Assembly: GCA_035629175.1 (NCBI GenBank)
Contig: DASPIL010000104.1
Location: forward strand, 1-45,371
From: Verrucomicrobiia bacterium
Lineage (GTDB): Bacteria > Verrucomicrobiota > Verrucomicrobiia > Limisphaerales > DASXHY01
DNA length: 45,371 bases
Reading direction: 5' to 3'
A model generated the notes under the pieces. It had not been told where the DNA came from and made no database searches. It saw nothing but the letters and a program-made list of their open reading frames with translations. The position numbers were made by a program, and so were the translations under genes. Shown piece after piece: positions 24,835 through 33,034 of this stretch (the first letter of the stretch is position 1; each line of letters starts with the position of its first letter).

Positions 24835-25521
24835 ATGAAACATTCGGGAAAGGCAAGAAAAGCCGCGTGGAAAATGCTCATCGTCACGCTGATCCTGGTC
24901 GCGCTCGTGCCGATCATCGGATTCCTTGCGACCGTGGCGGGAGCCGCCATGATCGGGATCGCCATCTTTCTGTTTGTTGTCTGGCTCGCGTTCGCACTCT
25001 TCGTCCTCTATTTTTTTCGCGATCCCAATCCGACCATTCCCGCGGGCTCGAATCTCGTCCTTTCCCCTGGCCATGGAAAAGTGGACGTGATCGACACCAC
25101 CTCTGAATCGAAGTTCATGGGAGGCGAATGCAAGCGGGTCTCCATCTTTCTTTCAGTCGTCGACGTCCACGTTCAAAACGCTCCCGTCACGGGCAAGGTG
25201 GCATACCTGAAGCACACCGAAGGCGAATTCATGAATGCCATGAAGACGGAATGCGCCACATGCAATGAGAACGTGCTGATCGGTTTTGAAACGGCGGAGC
25301 CGGCTGGAGTCAAGATCGGACTGCGCCTGATCGCGGGGGTCATCGCCCGCCGCATCGTTCCCTGGGTTGAGAGCGGCGACGAAGTGATGCGGGGCGATCG
25401 CATCAGCCTGATTCAATTTGGTTCCCGCTGCGATGTCTACCTGCCGCTCTCGGCCCGAATCAACGTGAAGCTCGGGGACCGGGTGGTGGGCGGCGAATCA
25501 ATCATAGCGAACCTTGAATAA
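24835..25521 (+). CDS. psd: Phosphatidylserine decarboxylase proenzyme (short type)
   Basis: This 228-aa pyruvoyl enzyme converts phosphatidylserine to phosphatidylethanolamine at the inner membrane. Two N-terminal membrane helices (about 13-60) precede FFRDPNPTIP, SPGHGKV and the family motif VVDVHVQNAPVTGKV. The proenzyme is expected to self-cleave between Gly196 and Ser197 in IQFGSRCDVYLP, making the pyruvoyl group from Ser197. This is the short archaetidylserine-decarboxylase-like type, not the 300-aa enterobacterial type. It lies 11 nt upstream of pssA, which makes its substrate. Confidence 0.9.
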   Translation: MKHSGKARKAAWKMLIVTLILVALVPIIGFLATVAGAAMIGIAIFLFVVWLAFALFVLYFFRDPNPTIPAGSNLVLSPGHGKVDVIDTTSESKFMGGECKRVSIFLSVVDVHVQNAPVTGKVAYLKHTEGEFMNAMKTECATCNENVLIGFETAEPAGVKIGLRLIAGVIARRIVPWVESGDEVMRGDRISLIQFGSRCDVYLPLSARINVKLGDRVVGGESIIANLE

Positions 25522-25532
25522 CCAGGATTTAC

Positions 25533-26405
25533 ATGGCCTCGCCGGATTTGAAACCAACCAGCGACGCAGTTGAGAGCAGGCTGAAGATTTATTTCCTGCC
25601 CAACCTGCTCACGGCAGGAAATCTGTTCTGCGGCTTTGTTGCACTGACCAAAATTGTCGAGGCCGATCTCCCCTACGATTTCATCAAGATCAAGCAGGCG
25701 CTTGGCTTCATTCTGCTTGCCTGCATCTTCGACTTGTTTGACGGCCGCGTTGCCCGCATGGGCGGCGTGGAGAGCCCGTTTGGACGCGAGTTCGATTCGC
25801 TTGCGGACCTTGTCTCCTTTGGCGTGGCGCCTGCATTCCTCGTCCATCGCGTCGTTCTGCGCGACGTCTTCCAGGGGGCGCCCTTTGGCAATCATCCTGA
25901 GATCGGCTGGTTCATTGCTTCCATTTATCTCCTGTGCGGAGCATTCCGGCTCGCGCGGTTCAATTGCCTTGCAACGATGCCAGGCGGCGGCGGGAGCAAG
26001 GAGTTCCTCGGATTCCCCATTCCATCAGCGGCCGGCCTGGTCGCGTCTCTGACGCTGCTGATCATCCAGTTGAACGAAAAGGAACGAACACTTGGAAACT
26101 GGAAATATCTGCTCGCAGTGGTCCTCGTTTTCCTGTCGGCCATGATGGTGAGCAAGGTGCGCTATCCCAGCTTCAAGTCTCTCGGGCTGCGTTCAACGAG
26201 CACGTTCCTGAAGGCGATCGTGGCGGCGATGTTCTTGGGGCTGATCCTGGTGCTGCGGGAAAAGATCCTCTACTACGTTCTCCCCGCGCTCTTCACCGCT
26301 TATCTGGTCTATGGCTTCATCCGGCCGCGCATCTCGCGCCGTATTCGCCACGAGATAGAGGAAGAGGACGATGACGCCGCGGAAGCGGGAAGCGGACAAG
26401 CTTGA
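25533..26405 (+). CDS. pssA: CDP-diacylglycerol-serine O-phosphatidyltransferase PssA
   Basis: This 290-aa membrane enzyme makes phosphatidylserine from CDP-diacylglycerol and serine. The CDP-alcohol signature is complete: D67-x2-D70-G71...A74-R75...G84-x3-D88-x3-D92, inside FLPNLLTAGNLFCGF and FDSLADLVSFGVAPA, both typical of type II PssA. About eight hydrophobic helices follow, and the tail is acidic (EIEEEDDDAAEAGSG). With psd it forms a two-step phosphatidylethanolamine operon. The following LysE-type gene starts 7 nt after its stop. Confidence 0.92.
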   Translation: MASPDLKPTSDAVESRLKIYFLPNLLTAGNLFCGFVALTKIVEADLPYDFIKIKQALGFILLACIFDLFDGRVARMGGVESPFGREFDSLADLVSFGVAPAFLVHRVVLRDVFQGAPFGNHPEIGWFIASIYLLCGAFRLARFNCLATMPGGGGSKEFLGFPIPSAAGLVASLTLLIIQLNEKERTLGNWKYLLAVVLVFLSAMMVSKVRYPSFKSLGLRSTSTFLKAIVAAMFLGLILVLREKILYYVLPALFTAYLVYGFIRPRISRRIRHEIEEEDDDAAEAGSGQA

Positions 26406-26412
26406 AGGCGGA

Positions 26413-27111
26413 ATGGATGATCTGGACGTCATCTTACGCGCAGGGTTGACCGGATTCATCAGCGGGCTGCTCCTCTCAATTCCAGTAGGCCCGGTCAATC
26501 TCACGATCATCAACGAGGGAGCGCGCCGCGGTTTCAAATGGGCGCTGATGATCAGCCTGGGCGCGACGCTGATGGAAATCACCTACTGCTTCATCGCGTT
26601 CACGGGGTTCGCATCCTTCTTCACCAAAGGCATCATCAAAGCCGCGATGGAGCTGACCAGCTTTGTGTTCATGCTCTTCCTCGGAATCAAGTTTCTTCGC
26701 GCCAAATCCGTTGAATCGCCTGTGGAATTGGGGCCGCTAACACATCGGATCGAGGAACGGATCGAAGAAAAATTTCATCCGCATTCCGCATTCTGGACGG
26801 GTTATGTTCGGGTGATGGCGAACGTGGGCGTGCTGGTGTTCTGGATTATCCTGGCCGCGAATTTCATCTCGCGGGAATGGGTGACGCCCGACTGGACCGG
26901 CAAGCTGGCGTGCGTCGCAGGCGTGGCCTTGGGCACGGGTTCATGGTTTCTGGTCCTCAGCTTCGGCTCGTCACGAGGTTACGGCCGTTTCAGTGAAAAG
27001 ACTCTTCTGCGCATGGAGCACATTTCGGGCATCACACTGCTCGTGATCGCCGCGCTGCACGGCATGTACATCATCTGGCAACTCGCCCGTCGCGTCGGGC
27101 CTTCTGCTTAA
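26413..27111 (+). CDS. LysE/RhtB-family exporter
   Basis: This 232-aa membrane protein of the LysE family exports amino acids or related small metabolites. The N-terminal signature GLLLSIPVGPVNLTIINEGARRGFKW contains the conserved PxGP motif, and about six helices are visible. The ATG at 26413 (MDDLDV) is chosen because AAGG lies a few bases upstream; an alternative start at 26371 would overlap pssA by 35 nt. The middle of the protein has a charged loop (RIEERIEEKFHPH). Co-transcription with psd-pssA is likely, but no functional link is evident. Confidence 0.82.
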   Translation: MDDLDVILRAGLTGFISGLLLSIPVGPVNLTIINEGARRGFKWALMISLGATLMEITYCFIAFTGFASFFTKGIIKAAMELTSFVFMLFLGIKFLRAKSVESPVELGPLTHRIEERIEEKFHPHSAFWTGYVRVMANVGVLVFWIILAANFISREWVTPDWTGKLACVAGVALGTGSWFLVLSFGSSRGYGRFSEKTLLRMEHISGITLLVIAALHGMYIIWQLARRVGPSA

Positions 27112-27348
27112 TGCCCATCGGACTTGCGCATGCGTGATCGGCCGCCGGGACGCCGGCTCGCAAATGGGTTGCGATGATTGAATATCCATCCTGCTCACAT
27201 TCAGATTTCTCCCAATGCCGAAAAATGGGCCCAGTGCTGCACGATTTAGGCCGGGCCGGCAGGATTGAAGCGGCAAGCTGGCGCTCCAGCGTCCGCGCGC
27301 GCGCCATTCACGCGTGGACATTTGCGCAGTTTTTCCACACATTACGCC

Positions 27349-28587
27349 ATGCCTTTTACTCAACTTGGTTTGTCGGCCCCGCTGGTGGAGGGCGTCAAAG
27401 CCATGGGTTATGTCGATCCAACCCCCATCCAGCTGCGAGCCATTCCCCTGATTCTCGACGGGCAGGATGTCATCGGCAGCGCTCAAACGGGCACCGGCAA
27501 AACAGCCGCGTTCGCATTGCCGATCCTTACAAAATTGGGAAGCCATGATCCGCGCCCCAGGGTGCTGGTCCTCGAACCCACGCGCGAACTCGCCGCGCAA
27601 GTCGAGACCGCCATTCGCGACTTCTCGCGTTTCACCGATCTTAAAACCGCTGTCCTGTTCGGCGGCGTGGGTTACGGCCGCCAGATGGATGCCCTGAAGA
27701 CCGGGATCGACATCATCATCGCAACACCCGGCCGGCTCCTGGACCACATGGAACGCGGCACCTGCAGGCTCGACCACGTGCAGCACCTGGTTCTCGACGA
27801 AGCCGATCGCATGCTCGACATGGGATTCTTGCCGGACGTGCGGAGGATCGTTCAAAAGGTTCCGCGCGAACGGCAGACGATGCTCTTCTCGGCCACGATT
27901 CCAATTCAGATTGAGACGCTTATTAAATGGGCAATGCGGAACCCGGAGACGATCGAAATCGGAATGCGCCGCACGCCCGCCGAAAACGTCAAGCACGTCA
28001 TCTACCCGGTTTCGGAAGCACAGAAAACGGACCTGCTGCTCGCGTTGCTCGAACGTGTGAACTATGAGTCCGTCATCATCTTCTGCCGCACCAAGCATGG
28101 CGCGGATCGCATCGCCCAGCTATTGAAGCGCAACAATCACGCTGTCGCTGTCCTGCACTCCAACCGGACCCAACGCGAGCGTGAACAGGCGTTGAAGGGA
28201 TTTCGAGACGGACGATTCGAACTCCTGGTCGCGACAGACATCGCGGCGCGCGGCCTGGACATCGCGGATGTCAGTCACGTTATCAACTACGACGTTCCTC
28301 ATCATCCCGAGGATTACATCCATCGAATCGGCCGAACCGGCCGTGCTGAAGCGCTGGGCGATGCGTTCACGCTGATGGTTGCGGAGGATTCGAAGCACGT
28401 CGCCGCGATTGAACGTTTCATTGGGAGCAAGGTGCAGCGCGTCAAGATGGAAGGCTTCGATTATCGGTACACCGCGTTGTTCGAAGAGGAAAAACCCGGG
28501 CAACCGAAAGGCGCGGAGCGCCGCGTTTCAGCAGTGCGCGTTCACGGCGGTTATTACTTTGGCCCCGCGAAGCGCCGCAAGCGCTGA
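27349..28587 (+). CDS. DEAD-box ATP-dependent RNA helicase (RhlE-like)
   Basis: This 412-aa helicase remodels RNA structures, typically in ribosome assembly or RNA decay. The motifs are complete: Q motif (YVDPTPIQLRAIP), Walker A AQTGTGKT (45-52), PTREL, TPGRL, DEAD (150-153), SAT (181-183) and HRIGRTGR in the second RecA domain. The C-terminal extension is short and basic (ending AKRRKR), as in small RhlE-type proteins. The ATG at 27349 is where the Q-motif domain begins; the longer open frame upstream is not protein-like. A 237-nt gap upstream holds no gene. It converges with the beta-helix gene. Confidence 0.93.
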   Translation: MPFTQLGLSAPLVEGVKAMGYVDPTPIQLRAIPLILDGQDVIGSAQTGTGKTAAFALPILTKLGSHDPRPRVLVLEPTRELAAQVETAIRDFSRFTDLKTAVLFGGVGYGRQMDALKTGIDIIIATPGRLLDHMERGTCRLDHVQHLVLDEADRMLDMGFLPDVRRIVQKVPRERQTMLFSATIPIQIETLIKWAMRNPETIEIGMRRTPAENVKHVIYPVSEAQKTDLLLALLERVNYESVIIFCRTKHGADRIAQLLKRNNHAVAVLHSNRTQREREQALKGFRDGRFELLVATDIAARGLDIADVSHVINYDVPHHPEDYIHRIGRTGRAEALGDAFTLMVAEDSKHVAAIERFIGSKVQRVKMEGFDYRYTALFEEEKPGQPKGAERRVSAVRVHGGYYFGPAKRRKR

Positions 28588-28608
28588 TCATCGGTTCGAC
28601 TTCCAGAT

Positions 28609-30081
28609 TCAACGCTGCACGGCACCCACGCGCGGCTGCCGATTGCCCGGCAGCGGGTTTCCCAGAATGTCGTGCGCCGCAGGGACGCCAGCGCGCTGCC
28701 CCAAAAATTCCGGCGCAAAGCGCGCAAAACCATACACCCGCAGAGTCTCCAGCCCAGAGGCCGCATGTCCCGGTTGAAGCAGCGGCGGACAATGGGTAAT
28801 CCCTTTCACATCGGCAGGCGGCGCGATGTGCGTTCCGCAGAACACGTTGTTTTCGAAGACCATGTTCGTGCTCTTCCCAAAGTCATACGTTACGCGCCCA
28901 TCAACATAGAAGATGTTGTTGAAGAACTTCGTGTCCTTCGCATTTCCGCGATCCCATTCCGTGCAGAGAATCAGGGGCAAATTCTGGTTTGTCCCGACAT
29001 AGATCGTGTTGTTGTACACCAGCGTATTGCTTGCCCCGCCGCCGAAATGAAACACGCGTGCAGAATTGATTCCATCGTTCTGGCTCACGTTGTAGCGCAC
29101 GATCGTCCCCTCGTTGTATGAATTGCCGGGCGAACAAATCAGGATGAAGCCGCCTTCGTTGTCGTGGCTGTAGTTGTATTGGATTGTCGTGCGGCGGCAG
29201 AGGTAATCTGAATCAAATCCCTGGCCGTCCTTCGTTCCCTTGTAGCCCGAAACTTCGTTGAACTGGATCAATGTGTCATCGCTTGCGAAGGGCCAGATGC
29301 CTGCGGCGTAGTCCTGGCAGCGAGTGCGCCCGCCACGAATCACATTGTGTTCAACAAGCGCCCCATTGCTTCCCCAGATCTTGATGCCGTCGCCGCCGAT
29401 GTCTTCAAGCAGGTTCCGCCGAATCACCACACCCACGCTGCGGCCGCGGCCTGACGTGCGCTGGCAGATGCCATTGCGATCAGTGCGCACGACGTGACAA
29501 TTCTCGATGATCAATCCGTCGAAGTGCGAGTTGTTGCCGCCGCGTGCTTCGAAATAAACGCCGCATCCTTCCTGTTCCTTGCGCAAGTCGCCGTTTACGT
29601 CATGCACGAAAAGATTGTTCAGGCTTATATGGCGCATTTTCCCGAAGCCGTCTGATTGAATGCGCACGCCGGTCCGCCACGGCTCACGCTGCTCGCCCTC
29701 ATTGGTAATCTCAAGCCCTTCAACCTCCCAGAACTCAACGTTGCGCAGCAGCAAAGTGTCGAGGACCTTGCCTTCACCATCGATGCGTGGCCGCGCGCCC
29801 TCGCCATAAACACCAATCCTGATCGTATTGGTTTTGCCGTCGACCACCGCACCCGAGCCTGACGGCTTCAACTGTCCCGCGTAACGCGTTCCCGCCTTAA
29901 GGAGAAGCCGATCGCCCGGCTGAAATTGATTGCTGTTCGCCCGCGCTAGCGACTTCCACGCGCGCCCCGATTCAGTCCCATTGTGGCTGTCATCCCCGAG
30001 TTCGGAGTCCAAATGATACGTTGCCGCCGCGGCAGCCACGGCGGAGCAGCAGAACATCGTCGTCCAAAGAAGTTTTTTCAT
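28609..30081 (-). CDS. Exported right-handed parallel beta-helix protein
   Basis: This 490-aa protein has a signal peptide (MKKLLWTTMFCCSAVAAAAA). It continues with YHLDSELGDDSHNGTESGRAW, the typical opening of secreted parallel beta-helix (pectate-lyase-like, PbH1) proteins, then RANSNQFQPGDRLLLKAG. The body has repeated Asn/Val/Ile-rich coils (NLFVHDVNGD, VIENCHV, VIRRNLLEDIGGDGIKIWG, VRYNVSQN). Such proteins often bind or cleave polysaccharides; I cannot point to catalytic residues, so an enzymatic call is not justified. It fits with the xylanase and sugar genes further right as part of a plant-polymer lifestyle. Confidence 0.75.
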   Translation of the reverse strand: MKKLLWTTMFCCSAVAAAAATYHLDSELGDDSHNGTESGRAWKSLARANSNQFQPGDRLLLKAGTRYAGQLKPSGSGAVVDGKTNTIRIGVYGEGARPRIDGEGKVLDTLLLRNVEFWEVEGLEITNEGEQREPWRTGVRIQSDGFGKMRHISLNNLFVHDVNGDLRKEQEGCGVYFEARGGNNSHFDGLIIENCHVVRTDRNGICQRTSGRGRSVGVVIRRNLLEDIGGDGIKIWGSNGALVEHNVIRGGRTRCQDYAAGIWPFASDDTLIQFNEVSGYKGTKDGQGFDSDYLCRRTTIQYNYSHDNEGGFILICSPGNSYNEGTIVRYNVSQNDGINSARVFHFGGGASNTLVYNNTIYVGTNQNLPLILCTEWDRGNAKDTKFFNNIFYVDGRVTYDFGKSTNMVFENNVFCGTHIAPPADVKGITHCPPLLQPGHAASGLETLRVYGFARFAPEFLGQRAGVPAAHDILGNPLPGNRQPRVGAVQR

Positions 30082-30196
30082 TCGATCAAAGAAAGTTGCG
30101 GCGACGCCGCTGCGGATGAGACGCGCGGCCGTGCGCGCAGGTTTCCCGGACCTGCCGCCCCAGTACCAATAGGGCGTATTCGCCAGTCGAACTGCC

Positions 30197-30232
30197 TTGC
30201 GTTGGCGGAATCAGCCAAGATAAAGTTCGCGC
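30197..30232 (+). promoter_or_regulatory. Leaderless-type promoter of the DUF1232-like gene
   Basis: TTGCGT (30197-30202), an 18-nt spacer, TAAAGT (30221-30226), then 6 nt to the ATG at 30233. Confidence 0.5.
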
Positions 30233-30637
30233 ATGGCTGAAATCGCAGAGTTTGTGAATCGCGGGGCTGCCTCGATCACGCCGGGTGTTGTGGAGAAACT
30301 CGTGCGGGCGCTGCCGCAGTGGAAGCTTGAATTCACGCAAATTTACGAACCTCTCTTCCCGCACCTGGGAGCGCAGCTGGATTTTCTGGCTAACGCCCTC
30401 GAAGATTCATCGGAAGGCGCTTACAAGGAACTTCCCTATTTCGCGATTGCGCAGGCCGCCTTTGCGCTGATTTATGCGCACAAGAAGGTCGGCATTATTC
30501 CCGACGCCGTGTTGAATCTCGGCCGTGCGGACGATTCCAGCGTGGTTCGTGCCGTTCTCATCCAGAACGAGAAGGCATTTGCAATTTACGCCGCGAGCCA
30601 GGATCTGGAGTGGTCCAAGATCACGAGCCAGCCATAG
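30233..30637 (+). CDS. DUF1232/YkvA-like small protein
   Basis: This 134-aa protein has an N-terminal helical part and a C-terminal segment reading FALIYAHKKVGIIPD followed by LGRADDSSVVRAVL. This pattern (hydrophobic helix, IIPD, then DD a few residues on) matches the DUF1232/YkvA family, whose members are small proteins of unknown function often thought membrane-associated. The match is by motif and is moderately sure. It is divergent from the beta-helix gene across a 151-bp gap, and its promoter ends 6 nt before the ATG. Confidence 0.6.
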   Translation: MAEIAEFVNRGAASITPGVVEKLVRALPQWKLEFTQIYEPLFPHLGAQLDFLANALEDSSEGAYKELPYFAIAQAAFALIYAHKKVGIIPDAVLNLGRADDSSVVRAVLIQNEKAFAIYAASQDLEWSKITSQP

Positions 30638-30777
30638 CCTTCTCTCGCCGCGCTCCGTAGCGCAGGATACCAAACATGCCGTATCGCCGCGCTTCCAGGC
30701 CCGTCTGTGTGCGGATTCGCCATGCGCGCTTGAACGCGTCCATCTGGTTCTGAAAGGGCGCTGCCAGTTAACGCCAG

Positions 30778-31047
30778 TCAGACATCCGCGTCCGGAAATC
30801 GCTCCTTGATCATGCGGCGAATATCAGCCTCATCAGCAGGCTGGTAGCGGCGCCGTGTAATGTAGCGCTGCACCGCGTCCAACAGCAGCATCCAATCTTC
30901 TAGCGGCGGTTCCGCGACCTGCTGCCATTGGTCGAATCGCTTGCTGCGATGGTAGAACAGCCACTCGCGTCCAATATGGCGCGCGTAGACCTGGATCTTC
31001 TCGCCCTCGTCCGTCGTCCGTTTCCAACTGATTTCAGCCTTCGCCAT
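30778..31047 (-). CDS. Small conserved hypothetical protein (89 aa)
   Basis: This 89-aa soluble, charged protein is rich in Trp and Arg (ISWKRTTDEGEKIQVYARHI, REWLFYHRSKRFDQWQQV, LEDWMLLLDAVQRYITRRRY). I recognise no domain. It starts 8 nt after the ispF stop on the same strand, so it is very likely co-transcribed with ispF. The C terminus DEADIRRMIKERFPD looks like an amphipathic helix. It reads as a real gene because of its composition and operon placement. Confidence 0.6.
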   Translation of the reverse strand: MAKAEISWKRTTDEGEKIQVYARHIGREWLFYHRSKRFDQWQQVAEPPLEDWMLLLDAVQRYITRRRYQPADEADIRRMIKERFPDADV

Positions 31048-31055
31048 ATCAAATC

Positions 31056-31535
31056 CTATTCCGGCAACTCAACGCCCGCCACGGCCATCGCAGCAATTCC
31101 CTCTTCGCGACCTACGAAACCCATGCGTTCATTCGTTGTCGCCTTCACACCGATCCGCCGATCAGGCACGCCCAGCGCCGCCGCGAGGTTCGCTTTCATG
31201 GCCGCGATGAAAGGGTAAATTTTAGGCGCCTCCGCGATGAGGGTTGCATCGACGTTCACCAGCCGGCCTTTCCGAAGCGTGACCTGCCGCGCAGCTTCCT
31301 CGAGAAACACCCGGCTTGGTGCATCCTTCCAGCGAGGATCTGTATTCGGAAAGAAATGTCCGATGTCGACCTCGCCCAGCGCGCCGAGGATGGCATCGCA
31401 CACGGCATGCATCAGGACATCCGCATCGGAATGACCCGCGAGACCCTTTGTATGTGGAATTTCCACGCCGCCAAGAATTGTCTTTCGTCCCTCCGCAAAG
31501 GCGTGGACGTCGTAACCAATGCCTACATGCAACAT
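31056..31535 (-). CDS. ispF: 2-C-methyl-D-erythritol 2,4-cyclodiphosphate synthase IspF
   Basis: This 159-aa trimeric enzyme of the MEP isoprenoid pathway cyclises CDP-ME 2-phosphate. Zinc ligands Asp9 and His11 (GYDVHAF) and His43 (GHSDADVLMHAVCDA) are in place, and the C terminus carries the usual ATTNERMGFVGREEGIAA. The length is exactly typical. The ATG at 31535 is chosen; the frame stays open upstream but overlaps the divergent dipeptidase promoter. Isoprenoids from this pathway feed MiaA and the carotenoid-type gene. It is followed by the 89-aa gene. Confidence 0.95.
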   Translation of the reverse strand: MLHVGIGYDVHAFAEGRKTILGGVEIPHTKGLAGHSDADVLMHAVCDAILGALGEVDIGHFFPNTDPRWKDAPSRVFLEEAARQVTLRKGRLVNVDATLIAEAPKIYPFIAAMKANLAAALGVPDRRIGVKATTNERMGFVGREEGIAAMAVAGVELPE

Positions 31536-31570
31536 GCGCCGCAGGGTAAACGGAAACACCCAAAGCGCAA
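31536..31570 (-). promoter_or_regulatory. Leaderless-type promoter of ispF
   Basis: On the minus strand TTGCGC (31565-31570), a 16-nt spacer, TACCCT (31543-31548), then 7 nt to the ATG. It sits close to the divergent promoter of the dipeptidase gene. Confidence 0.5.
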
Positions 31571-31587
31571 CGCTCGGGGACGTTCCC

Positions 31588-31622
31588 TTTTCATCGAATG
31601 GAAAACATGCTAGAGAACCCCG
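31588..31622 (+). promoter_or_regulatory. Leaderless-type promoter of the dipeptidase gene
   Basis: TAGAGA (31611-31616) preceded by C (CTAG) and followed by 6 nt to the ATG at 31623. A weak -35 candidate TTTTCA (31588-31593) lies 17 nt upstream, and TGC just before the hexamer could act as an extended -10. Confidence 0.4.
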
Positions 31623-32996
31623 ATGCAAGCCGCGCTCGATTATCTCAGGCAGAACCAATCGCGATTTCTGGATGAACTCTGCGACTACGTCCGGTTTCCC
31701 AGCGTCTCCGCCCAGCCAAAGCACGTCCCCGACATGATGCGCTGTGCCGAATGGGTGGTGGATCGCTGCCGTGCTGCCGGCATGGAAGCGGAACTTTGCC
31801 GAACTTCAGGCCATCCGATTGTGCTCGCACGCACCCCACGGAGCGGCGCCCGGCGTCCGCACTTTCTTGTCTATGGGCACTACGACGTCCAGCCGCCGGA
31901 ACCGTTTGAACTCTGGACCACGGCGCCTTTCGAACCCCGCGTCCAAGGCCGCTCGCTGTTCGGCCGCGGGTCCAGCGACAACAAGGGCCAGAACCTTGCC
32001 CACATTCAGGCCGTGGAATCGTTTCTCAAGACAGGAACGGAACATCCCTGCGACCTTACGTTTATCATCGAAGGCGAAGAGGAGATTGGCAGCAAGAGCC
32101 TCGCCGGATTCCTTGTGAATCGCCGTGAGCAACTGCAGTGCGATGGCGTCGTGATTTCGGATACGGGAATGCCCGCGCCCGATTGCCCCGCCCTCACCTA
32201 CGCCCTGCGCGGCATTGCGGCGTTCGAGGTCACGCTGCATGGACCCGCGCGCGATTTGCATTCCGGAATTTTCGGCGGCACGGTTGACAATCCCGCCATG
32301 GCGCTCTGCCAGCTGCTCGCGCAGTTGCGAGACGACCAGGGGCGGGTCGACATTCCGGGGTTCTACGACGACGTCGATCCGCTTTCCGATTATGAACGGG
32401 AACAGTTCGGCCGGCTGCCGTTCACGAACGATCAATACAAGGCAATGCTTGGCGTCCCGGAATTGTTCGGCGAATCAGGCTTCACTCCATTCGAACAACG
32501 TTCCGCACGACCCACACTGGAGATCAACGGCCTGACCAGCGGATACCAGGGCGAGGGCAGCAAAACCATCGTGCCATCCTGGGCGCGTGCGAAAATCACC
32601 ACACGTCTCGTCCCTCGGCAAAACCCGGACAAGATTATTGAACTCCTCCGGAAGCACCTCCAAAAAATCTGCCCGCGCACTGTTCGCATCGAGATCGAAG
32701 CCGGGCACGGAGCGGAGCCTTACCTCGTTTCTCCGACAGGTCCGCAGGCGCAAGCTGCGTTGCGCGCGCTGAAGTCGGCGTTTGGACAGGAACCCATCCT
32801 GATGCGCGAAGGGGGATCAATCCCCATCGTGAATGACTTCAAGAAAATCCTGGGAGCCGAAACGTTGCTGCTCGGGCTGGCGCTGCCCGACGACAACGCG
32901 CACTCGCCAAACGAAAAGTTCAGCCTGGATTGTTTTGAGAAAGGCCGCGTGATGTCTGCACACCTGTGGCGGGAGCTGTCGAGCGTGCCGCTCTGA
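31623..32996 (+). CDS. M20 family metallo-dipeptidase
   Basis: This 457-aa di-zinc peptidase of the M20/M25/M40 family probably cleaves dipeptides in the cytoplasm. Metal and catalytic motifs are present: LVYGHYDVQPP (His ligand and Asp), GSSDNKGQ (bridging Asp), IEGEEEIGS (catalytic and metal Glu) and a late NEKFSL segment near the C terminus. The dimerisation domain occupies about residues 200-330 (DLHSGIFGGTVDNPA). The length is standard for this dipeptidase subgroup. It is divergent from ispF with an 87-bp gap. Confidence 0.92.
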   Translation: MQAALDYLRQNQSRFLDELCDYVRFPSVSAQPKHVPDMMRCAEWVVDRCRAAGMEAELCRTSGHPIVLARTPRSGARRPHFLVYGHYDVQPPEPFELWTTAPFEPRVQGRSLFGRGSSDNKGQNLAHIQAVESFLKTGTEHPCDLTFIIEGEEEIGSKSLAGFLVNRREQLQCDGVVISDTGMPAPDCPALTYALRGIAAFEVTLHGPARDLHSGIFGGTVDNPAMALCQLLAQLRDDQGRVDIPGFYDDVDPLSDYEREQFGRLPFTNDQYKAMLGVPELFGESGFTPFEQRSARPTLEINGLTSGYQGEGSKTIVPSWARAKITTRLVPRQNPDKIIELLRKHLQKICPRTVRIEIEAGHGAEPYLVSPTGPQAQAALRALKSAFGQEPILMREGGSIPIVNDFKKILGAETLLLGLALPDDNAHSPNEKFSLDCFEKGRVMSAHLWRELSSVPL

Positions 32997-33034
32997 TGGC
33001 AGCTCACGCCATCGTGAACAGCGGCGCCGCGCGC

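Noticed and set aside
27112-27348. A gene or RNA in the 237-nt gap before the helicase
   Set aside because: The open frame here has no protein signature, and no stable hairpin or promoter pair at the usual distance was recognised; it probably holds only helicase control sequence.
31536-31724. N-terminal extension of IspF
   Set aside because: It would cross the divergent dipeptidase start; the ATG at 31535 gives exactly the typical 159 residues.
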